Shown one piece after another: positions 19,317 through 27,482 of a stretch of 64,000 bases of DNA. The stretch is taken from contig JBHPCA010000003.1 in assembly GCA_042576225.1 (NCBI GenBank), positions 1-64,000 of the forward strand, given 5' to 3'. The stretch comes from GWF2-30-66 sp042576225 (GTDB lineage Bacteria > Babelota > Babeliae > Babelales > Vermiphilaceae). The stretch's first letter is position 1. Every line of letters begins with the position of its first letter. The position numbers and the translations under genes are program-made. The notes beneath the pieces are model-generated. The model ran no database searches and was not told where the DNA came from. It was given only the letters and a program-made list of their open reading frames with translations.

Positions 19317-19823
19317 ATGAGAAAACTATCAAAAACACCATTCTTGTTTACTTTAATTTTATTTAGTCTACAAATAAACTCTAGCTATATTGTTACGAGC
19401 AGGCCAACCACAGAAGGTACGGACAATAAAGTTATAGAAATATTTTACACAAAAACCGGTGGCTTAGCGAAACGCTTTGATAACGTTCTAGCAAAGGCTT
19501 TTAGCCACGATGGAAAATATATTGCTATAGGAAAAATTAACATAAAAGCTGGAAAAGATTCTATGAAGGGTACAATATTAATATTAGACTGGAGCAACAT
19601 GGAAACTTTAAAAACTATCATAACACCTAAACCAGTTACAGCTTTAGAATTTGTCCCAAAAAATTCTGGTTATCTTACCTCTAATGAGCATTTATCACAT
19701 AGTAACTTTATTAAACTTTGGGATTGGCACAATAAAAAAGTTATAAAAACTTTCAAGACGCCAGGAGGTGTCGGAATTAAATCATTAACATTGAATCCTA
19801 AAGCATCATATCCAAAAAAATAA
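19317..19823 (+). CDS. short exported WD40-like (beta-propeller) protein, probably truncated
   Basis: 168 aa. A signal peptide (to about residue 23) is followed by two to three propeller-like strands: AKAFSHDGKYIAIG, VTALEFVPKNSGYL, and FIKLWDWHNKKVIKTF, which carries the WD-repeat spacing ending in W-D-W. A propeller needs at least four blades, so this product is too short to close one. Together with the broken copy just upstream, this suggests the locus is decaying or is the head of a longer ancestral gene. The protein at 39086-40057 is a longer exported propeller-like protein of similar style. AGGAG lies 9 nt before the ATG. Confidence 0.5.
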   Translation: MRKLSKTPFLFTLILFSLQINSSYIVTSRPTTEGTDNKVIEIFYTKTGGLAKRFDNVLAKAFSHDGKYIAIGKINIKAGKDSMKGTILILDWSNMETLKTIITPKPVTALEFVPKNSGYLTSNEHLSHSNFIKLWDWHNKKVIKTFKTPGGVGIKSLTLNPKASYPKK

Positions 19824-19995
19824 AGGATAATTGCAAGGCAAACGCATTAAAATTGTTTTGTTATAAGGGCTTCTAAACCTTTTTTTCGCCACTTACACCC
19901 TCAATCTTTTTCGGTTTATATAACACTTTTAATACCATAATTGCTCCATTTTTAAGTCAAATTGTGACTGTAAACGTGTCGTGTAGTTAAAATAA

Positions 19996-20020
19996 CGCTA
20001 ATTCGATAATTCAAAAACTC
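19996..20020 (-). repeat. right half of the 25-bp inverted repeat pair
   Basis: Reverse complement of 19123-19147 with two mismatches. The pair brackets about 850 bp that include the pseudogene remnant and the short propeller gene. Confidence 0.6.
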
Positions 20021-20076
20021 TTAATCTTTCTATCTGGAGCAATAATCCGCCCCCCCGCTCATCCTGCCGTGCCTGT

Positions 20077-20136
20077 CCCTTCGATAGACTCAGGGTAAAC
20101 TGCGCTCTTGGCGTGGACTGGAGCTTGTCGAAGGAT
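20077..20136. repeat. dispersed CTTCGATAGACTCAGGG-type repeat
   Basis: Contains CCCTTCGATAGACTCAGGG and, about 35 bp on, GAGCTTGTCGAAGGA. These are two variants of the same core in opposite order, like the repeats near 32.5, 33.2, 45.66 and 60.4 kb. Confidence 0.55.
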
Positions 20137-20182
20137 CAATGTATTCCTTTACACGTGTACAAAACTCTTTCACAACTCTTTT

Positions 20183-21883
20183 TTATTTCGCCTGTTCCTC
20201 TTTATATTTTTCCCCTCTTTTGATAAAGTCTAATAACCTCACAAGGCGCTTGTTGGCAATATCGTCGCCCAATTTTTTGTAGGCACCAGAATCCATCCAC
20301 CTGAATATCATATCCTCAAATATTTGATTAAATTTTTTCCGATATATCTCTTTGTTTTTCTCTGGCACAAAATTATATTTGACTATCTCTACGCCATTTT
20401 TTGAATCAAAAAACCCTGGGAACAACACTATCCTACCTTGATGCCCATTGATTACTTTAAAGGCATAATAATCTTGCATAACATCTTTATCTTTGCCTTT
20501 ACACATGTTGACGTATAAGGCATCACTTTCAAGCTTAAGCGAAGATGGGTCATTAAGATACAGACTTAAAAACTCAGACGTCTTGGTATGATACCCCATT
20601 TTCGCATCATAGCCTACCCCATAAATTTTTCTTATTAAAGGAATACCCATCGGCTTGGATATGTACACAAATCTATCGACATTGTCCTTAGGGATAAATA
20701 TCTGCAGCATCTGCCCGCCCTTTTTTGGTTGCATATATTTATCATGCAAAGCTTTTAACTTATCTATAAATTTCTTTTCAAAGCCCAATCTCATCAGTAT
20801 AGCGTCTATCCAATCAGGAGCCTTGATGCTTCTGTCTGCAATAAAGTAGGCCAGGGAGTTTTCTCCAAAATTATAAATAAACGCAAAAGGAGAAAAATTA
20901 ACACACAATATTTGTGATTTATAAGGTTCAATATTGTCAACCCAGTTTCCAAGATAAGGAAAAAGCATCGTTTCTCCTCCACCCCTTACTTGGCTCCAAT
21001 TTTCTTTATCATAATTTTTTAATGTACCAAATCTTTTTGGTTCTATACTTTTAAGCACACGCTGCCAATCATTATACACTTTATTTTTTGCACCATTCCA
21101 ATCTTTCATCGCAAAAACATCTGTCCAATAACCTATATACTCTTTCAAATTTCCAAGTTTAATTTTATCAGAGTAAAGCAACTGGATAAGTCTCAGATGT
21201 GGTTTTTGTCCCGCTTTTAACTCAACCCAACTTCTTATTGCAGATATTATATCGTTAAACAGGCCAACGCCAGTATTATGGCCATGATAAAATACGTTAT
21301 ACCCTCTCATCTCTTTTTCTTTTTTGCTCATTTGCTGAATTATTTGCACATAATCATCTATATCTTTTTTTGTAAAATTTTTAAACTTGGGATTGTTTTT
21401 TTTAACAAGTTTTTTTAAATATGCATTATCAAAATAAACTTTTTTCAAAAATCTCCTGATATTTTCATCCCCCAATTTACCAGCCTTCAAAGTACCTGCC
21501 CGATTTACCATGCGTTGCAATAAATCTCTTGCTTTTTTGCCATCAAGCTTATAAGCTGATACACTCTTGTTCCACGTCTGAAAAAATTTACCCCCAACTG
21601 GATAAACAGCCAAAAATGCCTCTATCGACGAATACTTATCTTTTTTCCCCGTTATAAACCTCCTCTTCTCAAATCTTTGCTTTAACTCTTGGATAACTTG
21701 TGCATGACGAAATTCTAGTGATCTTTTAGGCCCTTTTTTCGGCAACTTAATTTTTGGCCCTCTTTTTGCCTGTATAGCCTGTATAGCTTTTGCACTCTTG
21801 ACAGGCGCCTTCAACTTTGCACCAAAAATATAATACCCAAAGCCTATAACAACAATTGCTCCAATAATCTTCAGTCTTTTCAT
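20183..21883 (-). CDS. unknown 566-aa membrane-anchored or exported protein
   Basis: A single N-terminal hydrophobic helix (IIGAIVVIGFGYYIFGA) is followed by a very basic linker (KRGPKIKLPKKGPKRS) and a large soluble part of about 480 residues. Visible segments are YNVFYHGHNTGVGLFNDI, a Trp-rich stretch (YIGYWTDVFAMKDWNG) and GGGETMLFPYLGNWVDNI. The YHGH segment is loosely reminiscent of the first motif of ADP-ribosyltransferases, but I see no matching second and third motifs, so no enzyme call is made. The ATG follows GGGAGATGGGTAT. It lies alone on the minus strand downstream of the ABC permease, about 100 bp away. Confidence 0.5.
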   Translation of the reverse strand: MKRLKIIGAIVVIGFGYYIFGAKLKAPVKSAKAIQAIQAKRGPKIKLPKKGPKRSLEFRHAQVIQELKQRFEKRRFITGKKDKYSSIEAFLAVYPVGGKFFQTWNKSVSAYKLDGKKARDLLQRMVNRAGTLKAGKLGDENIRRFLKKVYFDNAYLKKLVKKNNPKFKNFTKKDIDDYVQIIQQMSKKEKEMRGYNVFYHGHNTGVGLFNDIISAIRSWVELKAGQKPHLRLIQLLYSDKIKLGNLKEYIGYWTDVFAMKDWNGAKNKVYNDWQRVLKSIEPKRFGTLKNYDKENWSQVRGGGETMLFPYLGNWVDNIEPYKSQILCVNFSPFAFIYNFGENSLAYFIADRSIKAPDWIDAILMRLGFEKKFIDKLKALHDKYMQPKKGGQMLQIFIPKDNVDRFVYISKPMGIPLIRKIYGVGYDAKMGYHTKTSEFLSLYLNDPSSLKLESDALYVNMCKGKDKDVMQDYYAFKVINGHQGRIVLFPGFFDSKNGVEIVKYNFVPEKNKEIYRKKFNQIFEDMIFRWMDSGAYKKLGDDIANKRLVRLLDFIKRGEKYKEEQAK

Positions 21884-21980
21884 ATACCCATCTCCCTTTA
21901 CAAAAAAAATAGTACCGTTACTACTTAACTATTTAACTATTTCTACTAGTTAAAATTTTAAAAAAGTGTAGGGAGAAAAA

Positions 21981-23396
21981 TCAATACTTTTTTCTTGAAA
22001 AAAGATAGGTTGCTATTAAAACCAAGCCTAGCAGCACTAAGCTCATACCAATAACTGCTTCTTGATTACCACATTTACGATAGATACGTATTGCCATAGG
22101 CATTGTCAAACCTATCGCGCCCTGCAAAACAGTTCCAGCCCCGACCTCAGTTAAACTCAGACCAAAAGAGACACAAAACGCCTTGATCAATGCAGGCAAT
22201 ACAAACGGGAATGCAACAGTTACTAGTGCCTTTTTGCATGTGACACCAAAAGTTTGTGCCGTTTTGTGCAAATCCGGATGGTACAACACCATCTGTGCCC
22301 GTATAATTCTATAGGCAAATGCATAGTTCAAAATGATGTGGCACAGTACAGCTATGAAGAAACTAGAAATAAGTTTGCCATGTGAGAAAAAAGTAAAAAG
22401 TATCCCAACGCCGACAGAGCCAATAACAAATGCGAGTATGGTTATGAAGGAGATGCTATTTTTTGTTGTTCTTTTTTTCGCTTTAAACTCGAGCACGCTC
22501 AATAAAAAAGCAAGCAATACTGACCCTATCCCACTAACTAGTGCTAGAGTTACACTGTTTGCAATTACACGCAATACGCACACCCCTAAAAGTGGGTCTT
22601 TCATGAAAGAAAAGAGTGACGCAAAAAAATTTAGCACGTTTGCATCGAAGGCCCTAACAAGTAAAGCAATTAATGGGCATAGTATGAGTATTGCAATAAA
22701 AAGAAGATAAACAAGCCACCAAAAGTTCGTATATGGGGCAAACAAAGTAAATTTTGCTCTGGGTACAGGAACTGGCACGCTACTTATTTTTGTTTTTTGC
22801 AAAGAAAATCTATTATGCATAAGAAATACTGGCAAAATAATTAAGAGTCTTAATGCCCAGCATATAAAAACTAGTATTCCATTTTGTTTTGCGTACATGT
22901 TATACATAATAATCTCTGGGGTATGATGATAAAACGCATTACCTAGCACAAGAGGAATAGAAAAAGAGGCAAAATGGAGCAAAAATAATAATAAAAAAAG
23001 CGAGACAAGCGTAGGTCTCAAAACTGGCAAAAGAATGTCTTTATAATACTGCCATGGGCAGGCGCCGCAATCTTGGGCTAACCATAATAATGTCATATCA
23101 ATCTTTTGATATGCTGCATGCATAATGTAAAAAGCAAATGGCACATTGAGCATCAAGTGTGCAAGTATTATGCCAACAAAACCTGAAGCACCAAAAAATA
23201 ATTTTATGCAAAGGGCAACCAACTTGGTAGGCATAATGCAAAGCATAGAGGCCAAGGCTATAAAAAATCTTCTGCCAAAAAAATCAAACTTATAAAAAAA
23301 ATGAGCCAATGGCAAAGCCAATAAAATAGCAAATACTGTGGAGAGTAAAGCCTGTATTATAGCACAAGAAAAAACAGTTACTATTTTACAAAGCAT
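21981..23396 (-). CDS. two-half ABC transporter permease, ThiP/FbpB-like
   Basis: A membrane subunit of an import ABC transporter made of two fused permease halves, about 11-12 helices. Each half has the EAA-type coupling loop: AQDCGACPWQYYKDILLPVLRP in the first and AQTFGVTCKKALVTVAFPFVLP in the second. Fused halves are typical of the thiamine (ThiP) and ferric iron (FbpB/SfuB) families; I cannot tell which. No ATPase or periplasmic binding protein gene is adjacent, so its partners must be encoded elsewhere or lost. The start is uncertain: the ATG at 23396 has a weak AGAGA upstream, while a TTG at 23435 would add 13 residues including a basic NRKR that suits a cytoplasmic N-terminus. Confidence 0.75.
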   Translation of the reverse strand: MLCKIVTVFSCAIIQALLSTVFAILLALPLAHFFYKFDFFGRRFFIALASMLCIMPTKLVALCIKLFFGASGFVGIILAHLMLNVPFAFYIMHAAYQKIDMTLLWLAQDCGACPWQYYKDILLPVLRPTLVSLFLLLFLLHFASFSIPLVLGNAFYHHTPEIIMYNMYAKQNGILVFICWALRLLIILPVFLMHNRFSLQKTKISSVPVPVPRAKFTLFAPYTNFWWLVYLLFIAILILCPLIALLVRAFDANVLNFFASLFSFMKDPLLGVCVLRVIANSVTLALVSGIGSVLLAFLLSVLEFKAKKRTTKNSISFITILAFVIGSVGVGILFTFFSHGKLISSFFIAVLCHIILNYAFAYRIIRAQMVLYHPDLHKTAQTFGVTCKKALVTVAFPFVLPALIKAFCVSFGLSLTEVGAGTVLQGAIGLTMPMAIRIYRKCGNQEAVIGMSLVLLGLVLIATYLFSRKKY

Positions 23397-23553
23397 AAAA
23401 TTTCTCTTGCGGTTATGATGAGATAATTTTTCCAAGATTTCACTAACATCTCACTTGCATTTTGTTTGTTCTAACAGATTATGGTACATTAAAATTAATT
23501 AAAATTGAATTTAAACAAGAAAAGAGTAGTAAAAAATATAATAGGGAAAAATT

Positions 23554-24639
23554 ATGGCAAAAAATAATATCACCGATAACCAAGTATTTACGGGGAATAT
23601 ATATATATTTCATGCGTTTGATGTTGGTGATGAGATCGATCTGGAGGCTGTAAAAGAATCCCAAGATATAATCCAAAGGCCTTACACGCCACCAAAATAT
23701 TTTAAAAATTATCATATCCCACTTTCTATTGACTTGCCACACCCACACACAACAAGTAAGTTTGAAAGCTGTAAAATTCACAATTTTGGCGCCATATCAC
23801 TAACGTATAAAATTCCCTTTGAAGATACACTTGAAAACATAAGGGAGCAGCTTTTAGAGGTTTACGAGTATTATCAAGAGGAAAGCGTTATTAATGTAAG
23901 CTCTGTATACAAAAAAATAAAACCATATATTATAAAACCAAAGTTTTTTCATACAAGAGCATCTTATCTGGTTATCCAGGTCAATCCGCAGCCTGATAAA
24001 ATAGATGCAAAAACACTCAAAGAAAAATGTGGCGGGCTTATAGCATCTATGGTTCGATTTGAAACAGAAACACTCTCTGAGTATCAAAAAAATGAAATTT
24101 TGGAAGATGCTATTGGCTACTTCAGAGGCGATATGATTGTAGTCGACCCAGAATCTGCTTTTGTGTATGACGAAGAATACGAAGAAATAATAGAGCTTTT
24201 TGAGTTTGCAAATTTGCAAGAATTACAACTAAGATATTTCGACTGGGTACTTGATCAGCAGCTTAATTTAACCTATGAAGAAAAAACTAAAAAACTTTCT
24301 TGGACTGCATACCTACCATTTATTCGTACGCCCTGGAAAGGCCCTGTTGCAGACTTGCAAAGATTACGGGTGGACATATCGGTAATTACTGAAAGACTCG
24401 AAAATAGTATTAAGCTTACCGGTGAGGCCTACTTCTCTGAACTTTATGCACTATTAGTTGCAAAACTTGATCTTAAGGGGTGGCAAAACTCGATAAATAG
24501 AAAACTTGATATTTTGGCAGATATACGATCAGTATTTCAACATAAAATAGATGCAATAAGAGAAGACCTTCTATCTACGCTTATTATTGTTTTAATTTTT
24601 ATAGAGTTGATGGTCGCCCTCTTGAAAAATAAGGGCTAA
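23554..24639 (+). CDS. RMD1/DUF155 family membrane protein
   Basis: 361 aa. The family is known from yeast Rmd1 and mitochondrial RMND1 and also occurs in bacteria; its biochemical role is unsettled. Family features are the central region (SYLVIQVNP...GGLIASMVRFETETLSEYQ) and a C-terminal segment in which W-x(2)-S-I-N-x-K-L-D-I-L-A-D is followed by a helix and one membrane anchor (LLSTLIIVLIFIELMVALL). The C-terminal anchor leaves the bulk on one side of the membrane. It is divergent from the permease gene and 17 bp ahead of a small Lys-rich gene, probably co-transcribed. Confidence 0.72.
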   Translation: MAKNNITDNQVFTGNIYIFHAFDVGDEIDLEAVKESQDIIQRPYTPPKYFKNYHIPLSIDLPHPHTTSKFESCKIHNFGAISLTYKIPFEDTLENIREQLLEVYEYYQEESVINVSSVYKKIKPYIIKPKFFHTRASYLVIQVNPQPDKIDAKTLKEKCGGLIASMVRFETETLSEYQKNEILEDAIGYFRGDMIVVDPESAFVYDEEYEEIIELFEFANLQELQLRYFDWVLDQQLNLTYEEKTKKLSWTAYLPFIRTPWKGPVADLQRLRVDISVITERLENSIKLTGEAYFSELYALLVAKLDLKGWQNSINRKLDILADIRSVFQHKIDAIREDLLSTLIIVLIFIELMVALLKNKG

Positions 24640-24656
24640 AAAACAAGAAAGCAAAA

Positions 24657-25325
24657 ATGAAAAAAACAAGCTGTATATTTTGCATTCTCATACTAATGTT
24701 AACAATAAAAACAAACCCCATGAAAAAACTCAAGCTAACTATTGAGGAAATAAAAAAACAGATAAAAACAGTTCAAAAAAAACATAAAAGAAACAATATA
24801 ATAAAAAAAAATAAAAAGCTAAGCAAAATACAAAAAGATATTAGGGATTATCAAAAAAAATGCAAAAAACACAATATAACAGTAGATCTAAACAAAGAAA
24901 TTGGTAAAAAACAATACGTATTTTCTAAAAAACAAACCGTTGCGCAGGTAAAAAACTTTTTAAAAAAAACATACCCTATAGATTTTTCAAAAAAAACCAG
25001 TAAAGTAACTTTACTAAAAAATCTCAAACACTTTAAAAAAATGCGAATCTTTTTACTCAAAAACTTGCTGTTCGAAGACTTATCAACAACAATTATAAAT
25101 TCTACAAAAGCATCCGTAGAGAAAAACAACCTAGAAAAAAGTATTACTATAAGAAGTAAACTTTTATTAAATAACTACATTTTCTACGATGTTAACCGTT
25201 ACAAAAAATATATGTCCCAGAAATTTATTACCCTACAGGTAAAAGAAGATCTTCTAAACGAACGAGAAAAATATAGCGCAACCATAAGAAACATGTCGTT
25301 TGGAATTAAAAAAAACAAAATATAA
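24657..25325 (+). CDS. Lys-rich exported protein of unknown function
   Basis: 222 aa. A weak signal peptide (SCIFCILILMLTIKTNP) precedes a highly basic, mostly helical chain (repeated K-K-x-K patterns, for example KKHKRNNIIKKNKKLSK). No family was recognised. The DNA is full of A-runs, so slippage errors or biased composition could disguise its ancestry. It lies 17 bp after the RMD1-like gene on the same strand and converges on grpE with 21 bp between stops. Confidence 0.5.
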   Translation: MKKTSCIFCILILMLTIKTNPMKKLKLTIEEIKKQIKTVQKKHKRNNIIKKNKKLSKIQKDIRDYQKKCKKHNITVDLNKEIGKKQYVFSKKQTVAQVKNFLKKTYPIDFSKKTSKVTLLKNLKHFKKMRIFLLKNLLFEDLSTTIINSTKASVEKNNLEKSITIRSKLLLNNYIFYDVNRYKKYMSQKFITLQVKEDLLNEREKYSATIRNMSFGIKKNKI

Positions 25326-25346
25326 ATGAACAACTTGCTAGGCGGC

Positions 25347-25910
25347 TTACTTAGCGACGACAACTTTCGCTGGCCTTAAAACTTTATCTTTAAAAACAAA
25401 TCCCTTCTGAACAACCTCTATAATTTCCCCACTTTTGTGCTCAGGCGAATCAATTTGCGATATCGCTTCATGAAACTCAGGATCAAACGTTTTTACTTGG
25501 GCAATTTCTTTTACCTTGTTTTTCTCCAGAAACTTATATAACGATTTGTGGATCATGGTAAAGCCATCTAAAAAAACTTGTACCTCTTTTGAAATCTCTT
25601 TCTGCTCTTGTTTTAAAGCCCTATCAAAATCATCAATAATCAATAAAAGGTCGTGAATCAATTCTGACTGTGCAATAGAAATCCATTGCATTTTTTCTTT
25701 TTCTACCCGCCTTTTAAAGTTTTGCAAATCAGCACTTACTCGTATCAAATTTTCTTTTGTTTCAGCTAACTCTTTTTTACAAGAATCTAGCTTGGCAGAC
25801 TGGGCGCATTGGGCGCAATCATCACAACTTTTATTTTCATTATTTTGAGATTCTTTATTTTTCGGTTTTTCAACCCCAGAACAACTTTTTTTACACTTGC
25901 GCCTGAACAT
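25347..25910 (-). CDS. grpE: GrpE nucleotide exchange factor with Cys-rich head
   Basis: GrpE releases ADP from DnaK. The long helical dimerisation part (ETKENLIRVSADLQNFKRRVEKEK) and the C-terminal beta domain (FDPEFHEAISQIDSPEHKSGEIIEVVQKGFVFKDKVLRPAKVVV) match the family. The head is unusual: about 45 residues contain seven Cys (CKKSC, CDDCAQC, SCKK), where other GrpE proteins have an acidic, Cys-free tail. Two ATGs are close together, at 25916 and 25910. GGAG is 3 nt from the first and 9 nt from the second, so I prefer the second. No dnaK or dnaJ is nearby. Confidence 0.9.
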   Translation of the reverse strand: MFRRKCKKSCSGVEKPKNKESQNNENKSCDDCAQCAQSAKLDSCKKELAETKENLIRVSADLQNFKRRVEKEKMQWISIAQSELIHDLLLIIDDFDRALKQEQKEISKEVQVFLDGFTMIHKSLYKFLEKNKVKEIAQVKTFDPEFHEAISQIDSPEHKSGEIIEVVQKGFVFKDKVLRPAKVVVAK

Positions 25911-26092
25911 ACTCATAGACTCCACAAAAAACAAATTGAACAATATCCCTATATACTCGCCTAAGTATAGCACTAATAAGCGTTTGTAGCAACCGCCTGT
26001 ACAAGCAGTATCACATTTATATTTGATTTTTTTTCGATTTTCCTTTTAGACTATCTTAAGAGACGATCAATAAAACAAAAAAGGATAAATTC

Positions 26093-27400
26093 ATGATTCA
26101 CAGATCCAAATATAAATCTAAATTTGTATACTTCTGTATTATATTAACCACTTTCTTAACAAGCATAATCTACTCATACGACAATTCACATTTTTATAGA
26201 GCCAGATTTTTTCCCGGTGAACCAAGATTTGAAAGAGATTATCTCACCTCTTTTGATATAACATTTGCAGGTGGAAGTAGCTGTAAAAGTAAATCGTGGT
26301 GTGGGCAAGATACATGCCTACTAGATATCTGCGGTTGCTACAATATGCAGTACCTGGGTAAAAATGTGCCAAACAAAGATCTAAGCAAAGAAACAGATTT
26401 GATAATGCACCAACTTGAACAGGTCCCCTCCAGATGTAATTTTGGAATTTTGTCTTTTTCAGGCAGATTCAAAACATGGGAAGTAGACTTCTCTTTTTGT
26501 AAAAATTTTAAAAAGGGGTTTTTTGTTTTTCTACACGTTCCTTACAGAAAGCTTGAAATATCCAATGTGAGATACAAAGATGTATCCTGCACGGTTGATG
26601 AGACCTGCTCACTGGTCCCTTGCCCTGGAACCGAAGAAGCCAACACCTACTGGCAAGCTTTTTTAAACATGTTAAATCCTATCTTACGAGACTATAAATT
26701 GAGTATATCCGGAGTATCACAAAAAGGCATTGGCGATGTTTCTTTTGCTATAGGGTACACTATAAATCACGAAGAGGCAGATTTTCTGGATTTCGTAGAT
26801 GCTACAGTTAAACTGGGAGTAGTTGCACCAACCAGTAAAATAAAAAATGAAAATTACGTATTTAGTCTTCCACTTGGATACAATGGCCACACTGGAATAT
26901 TTGCATCATTTGACACAGCGCTTGGACTCTATGACTGGGCAACACTAGGACTGCATATAGACGCGATCTGGTTCAATAGAAGAAACAGAAAAATACGAAT
27001 AAAAACAGCGTGTGAACAAAGTGGACTGATTAAGCTCGCTCAAGATACTGCAAAAATAAAACATGGAAGCATCTATAATGGTGGCATCTACTTTAAAGCG
27101 GATCATTTTGTCGGCGGCTTTTCTTTGCTTGTCGGCTACTCATATAGCACCAAACAAAAAGATGAACTCGATTGCTTTAAAGACCCATGCACCGATTGCA
27201 ACATAGCAAACAGTGACTGCGCACTGAGAAAATGGGAAATGCATACCATACATTTTTGGACAGAATATGATCTCACTAAAGAAAACAGAGCATTATGTCC
27301 CCGACTAAACGCATTTTATAACCTTGTGGCAGGAGGAAAAAGAATATTTAAAACCGGTATAGGAGGCGGAGGAATCTGCCTCGATATAACCTGGGACTAA
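26093..27400 (+). CDS. Cys-rich exported barrel-like protein, second paralogue
   Basis: 435 aa. A signal peptide (hydrophobic about 14-29) leads to a Cys-rich head (CKSKSWCGQDTCLLDICGCY). A series of amphipathic strand-like segments follows (GFFVFLHVPYRKLEIS, GDVSFAIGYTI, GHTGIFASFDTALGLYDWA, LGLHIDAIWF), and it ends in ICLDITWD. The order and phrasing parallel the protein at 2804-4444 (GFYIQFYAPLVRTKW; GHHWEFGIGF; FHFDANFSHLF). I infer a shared outer-membrane barrel family. AAGGA lies 8 nt before the ATG. The 970-aa secreted protein follows 82 bp later on the same strand and may share its transcript. Confidence 0.55.
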   Translation: MIHRSKYKSKFVYFCIILTTFLTSIIYSYDNSHFYRARFFPGEPRFERDYLTSFDITFAGGSSCKSKSWCGQDTCLLDICGCYNMQYLGKNVPNKDLSKETDLIMHQLEQVPSRCNFGILSFSGRFKTWEVDFSFCKNFKKGFFVFLHVPYRKLEISNVRYKDVSCTVDETCSLVPCPGTEEANTYWQAFLNMLNPILRDYKLSISGVSQKGIGDVSFAIGYTINHEEADFLDFVDATVKLGVVAPTSKIKNENYVFSLPLGYNGHTGIFASFDTALGLYDWATLGLHIDAIWFNRRNRKIRIKTACEQSGLIKLAQDTAKIKHGSIYNGGIYFKADHFVGGFSLLVGYSYSTKQKDELDCFKDPCTDCNIANSDCALRKWEMHTIHFWTEYDLTKENRALCPRLNAFYNLVAGGKRIFKTGIGGGGICLDITWD

Positions 27401-27482
27401 GTACTTAAATCCCGGCGGGACCTCGTAACAAGCGACAGGGTATCAAGCGAAGCAATTAAACCTTTAAAAGAGAGAGTATATT

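Larger units (their letters stand above)
19824..20182. other. gene-free stretch with two repeats
   Basis: No convincing reading frame. It holds the right half of the 25-bp inverted repeat (19996-20020) and a dispersed repeat (about 20077-20136). Confidence 0.6.
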
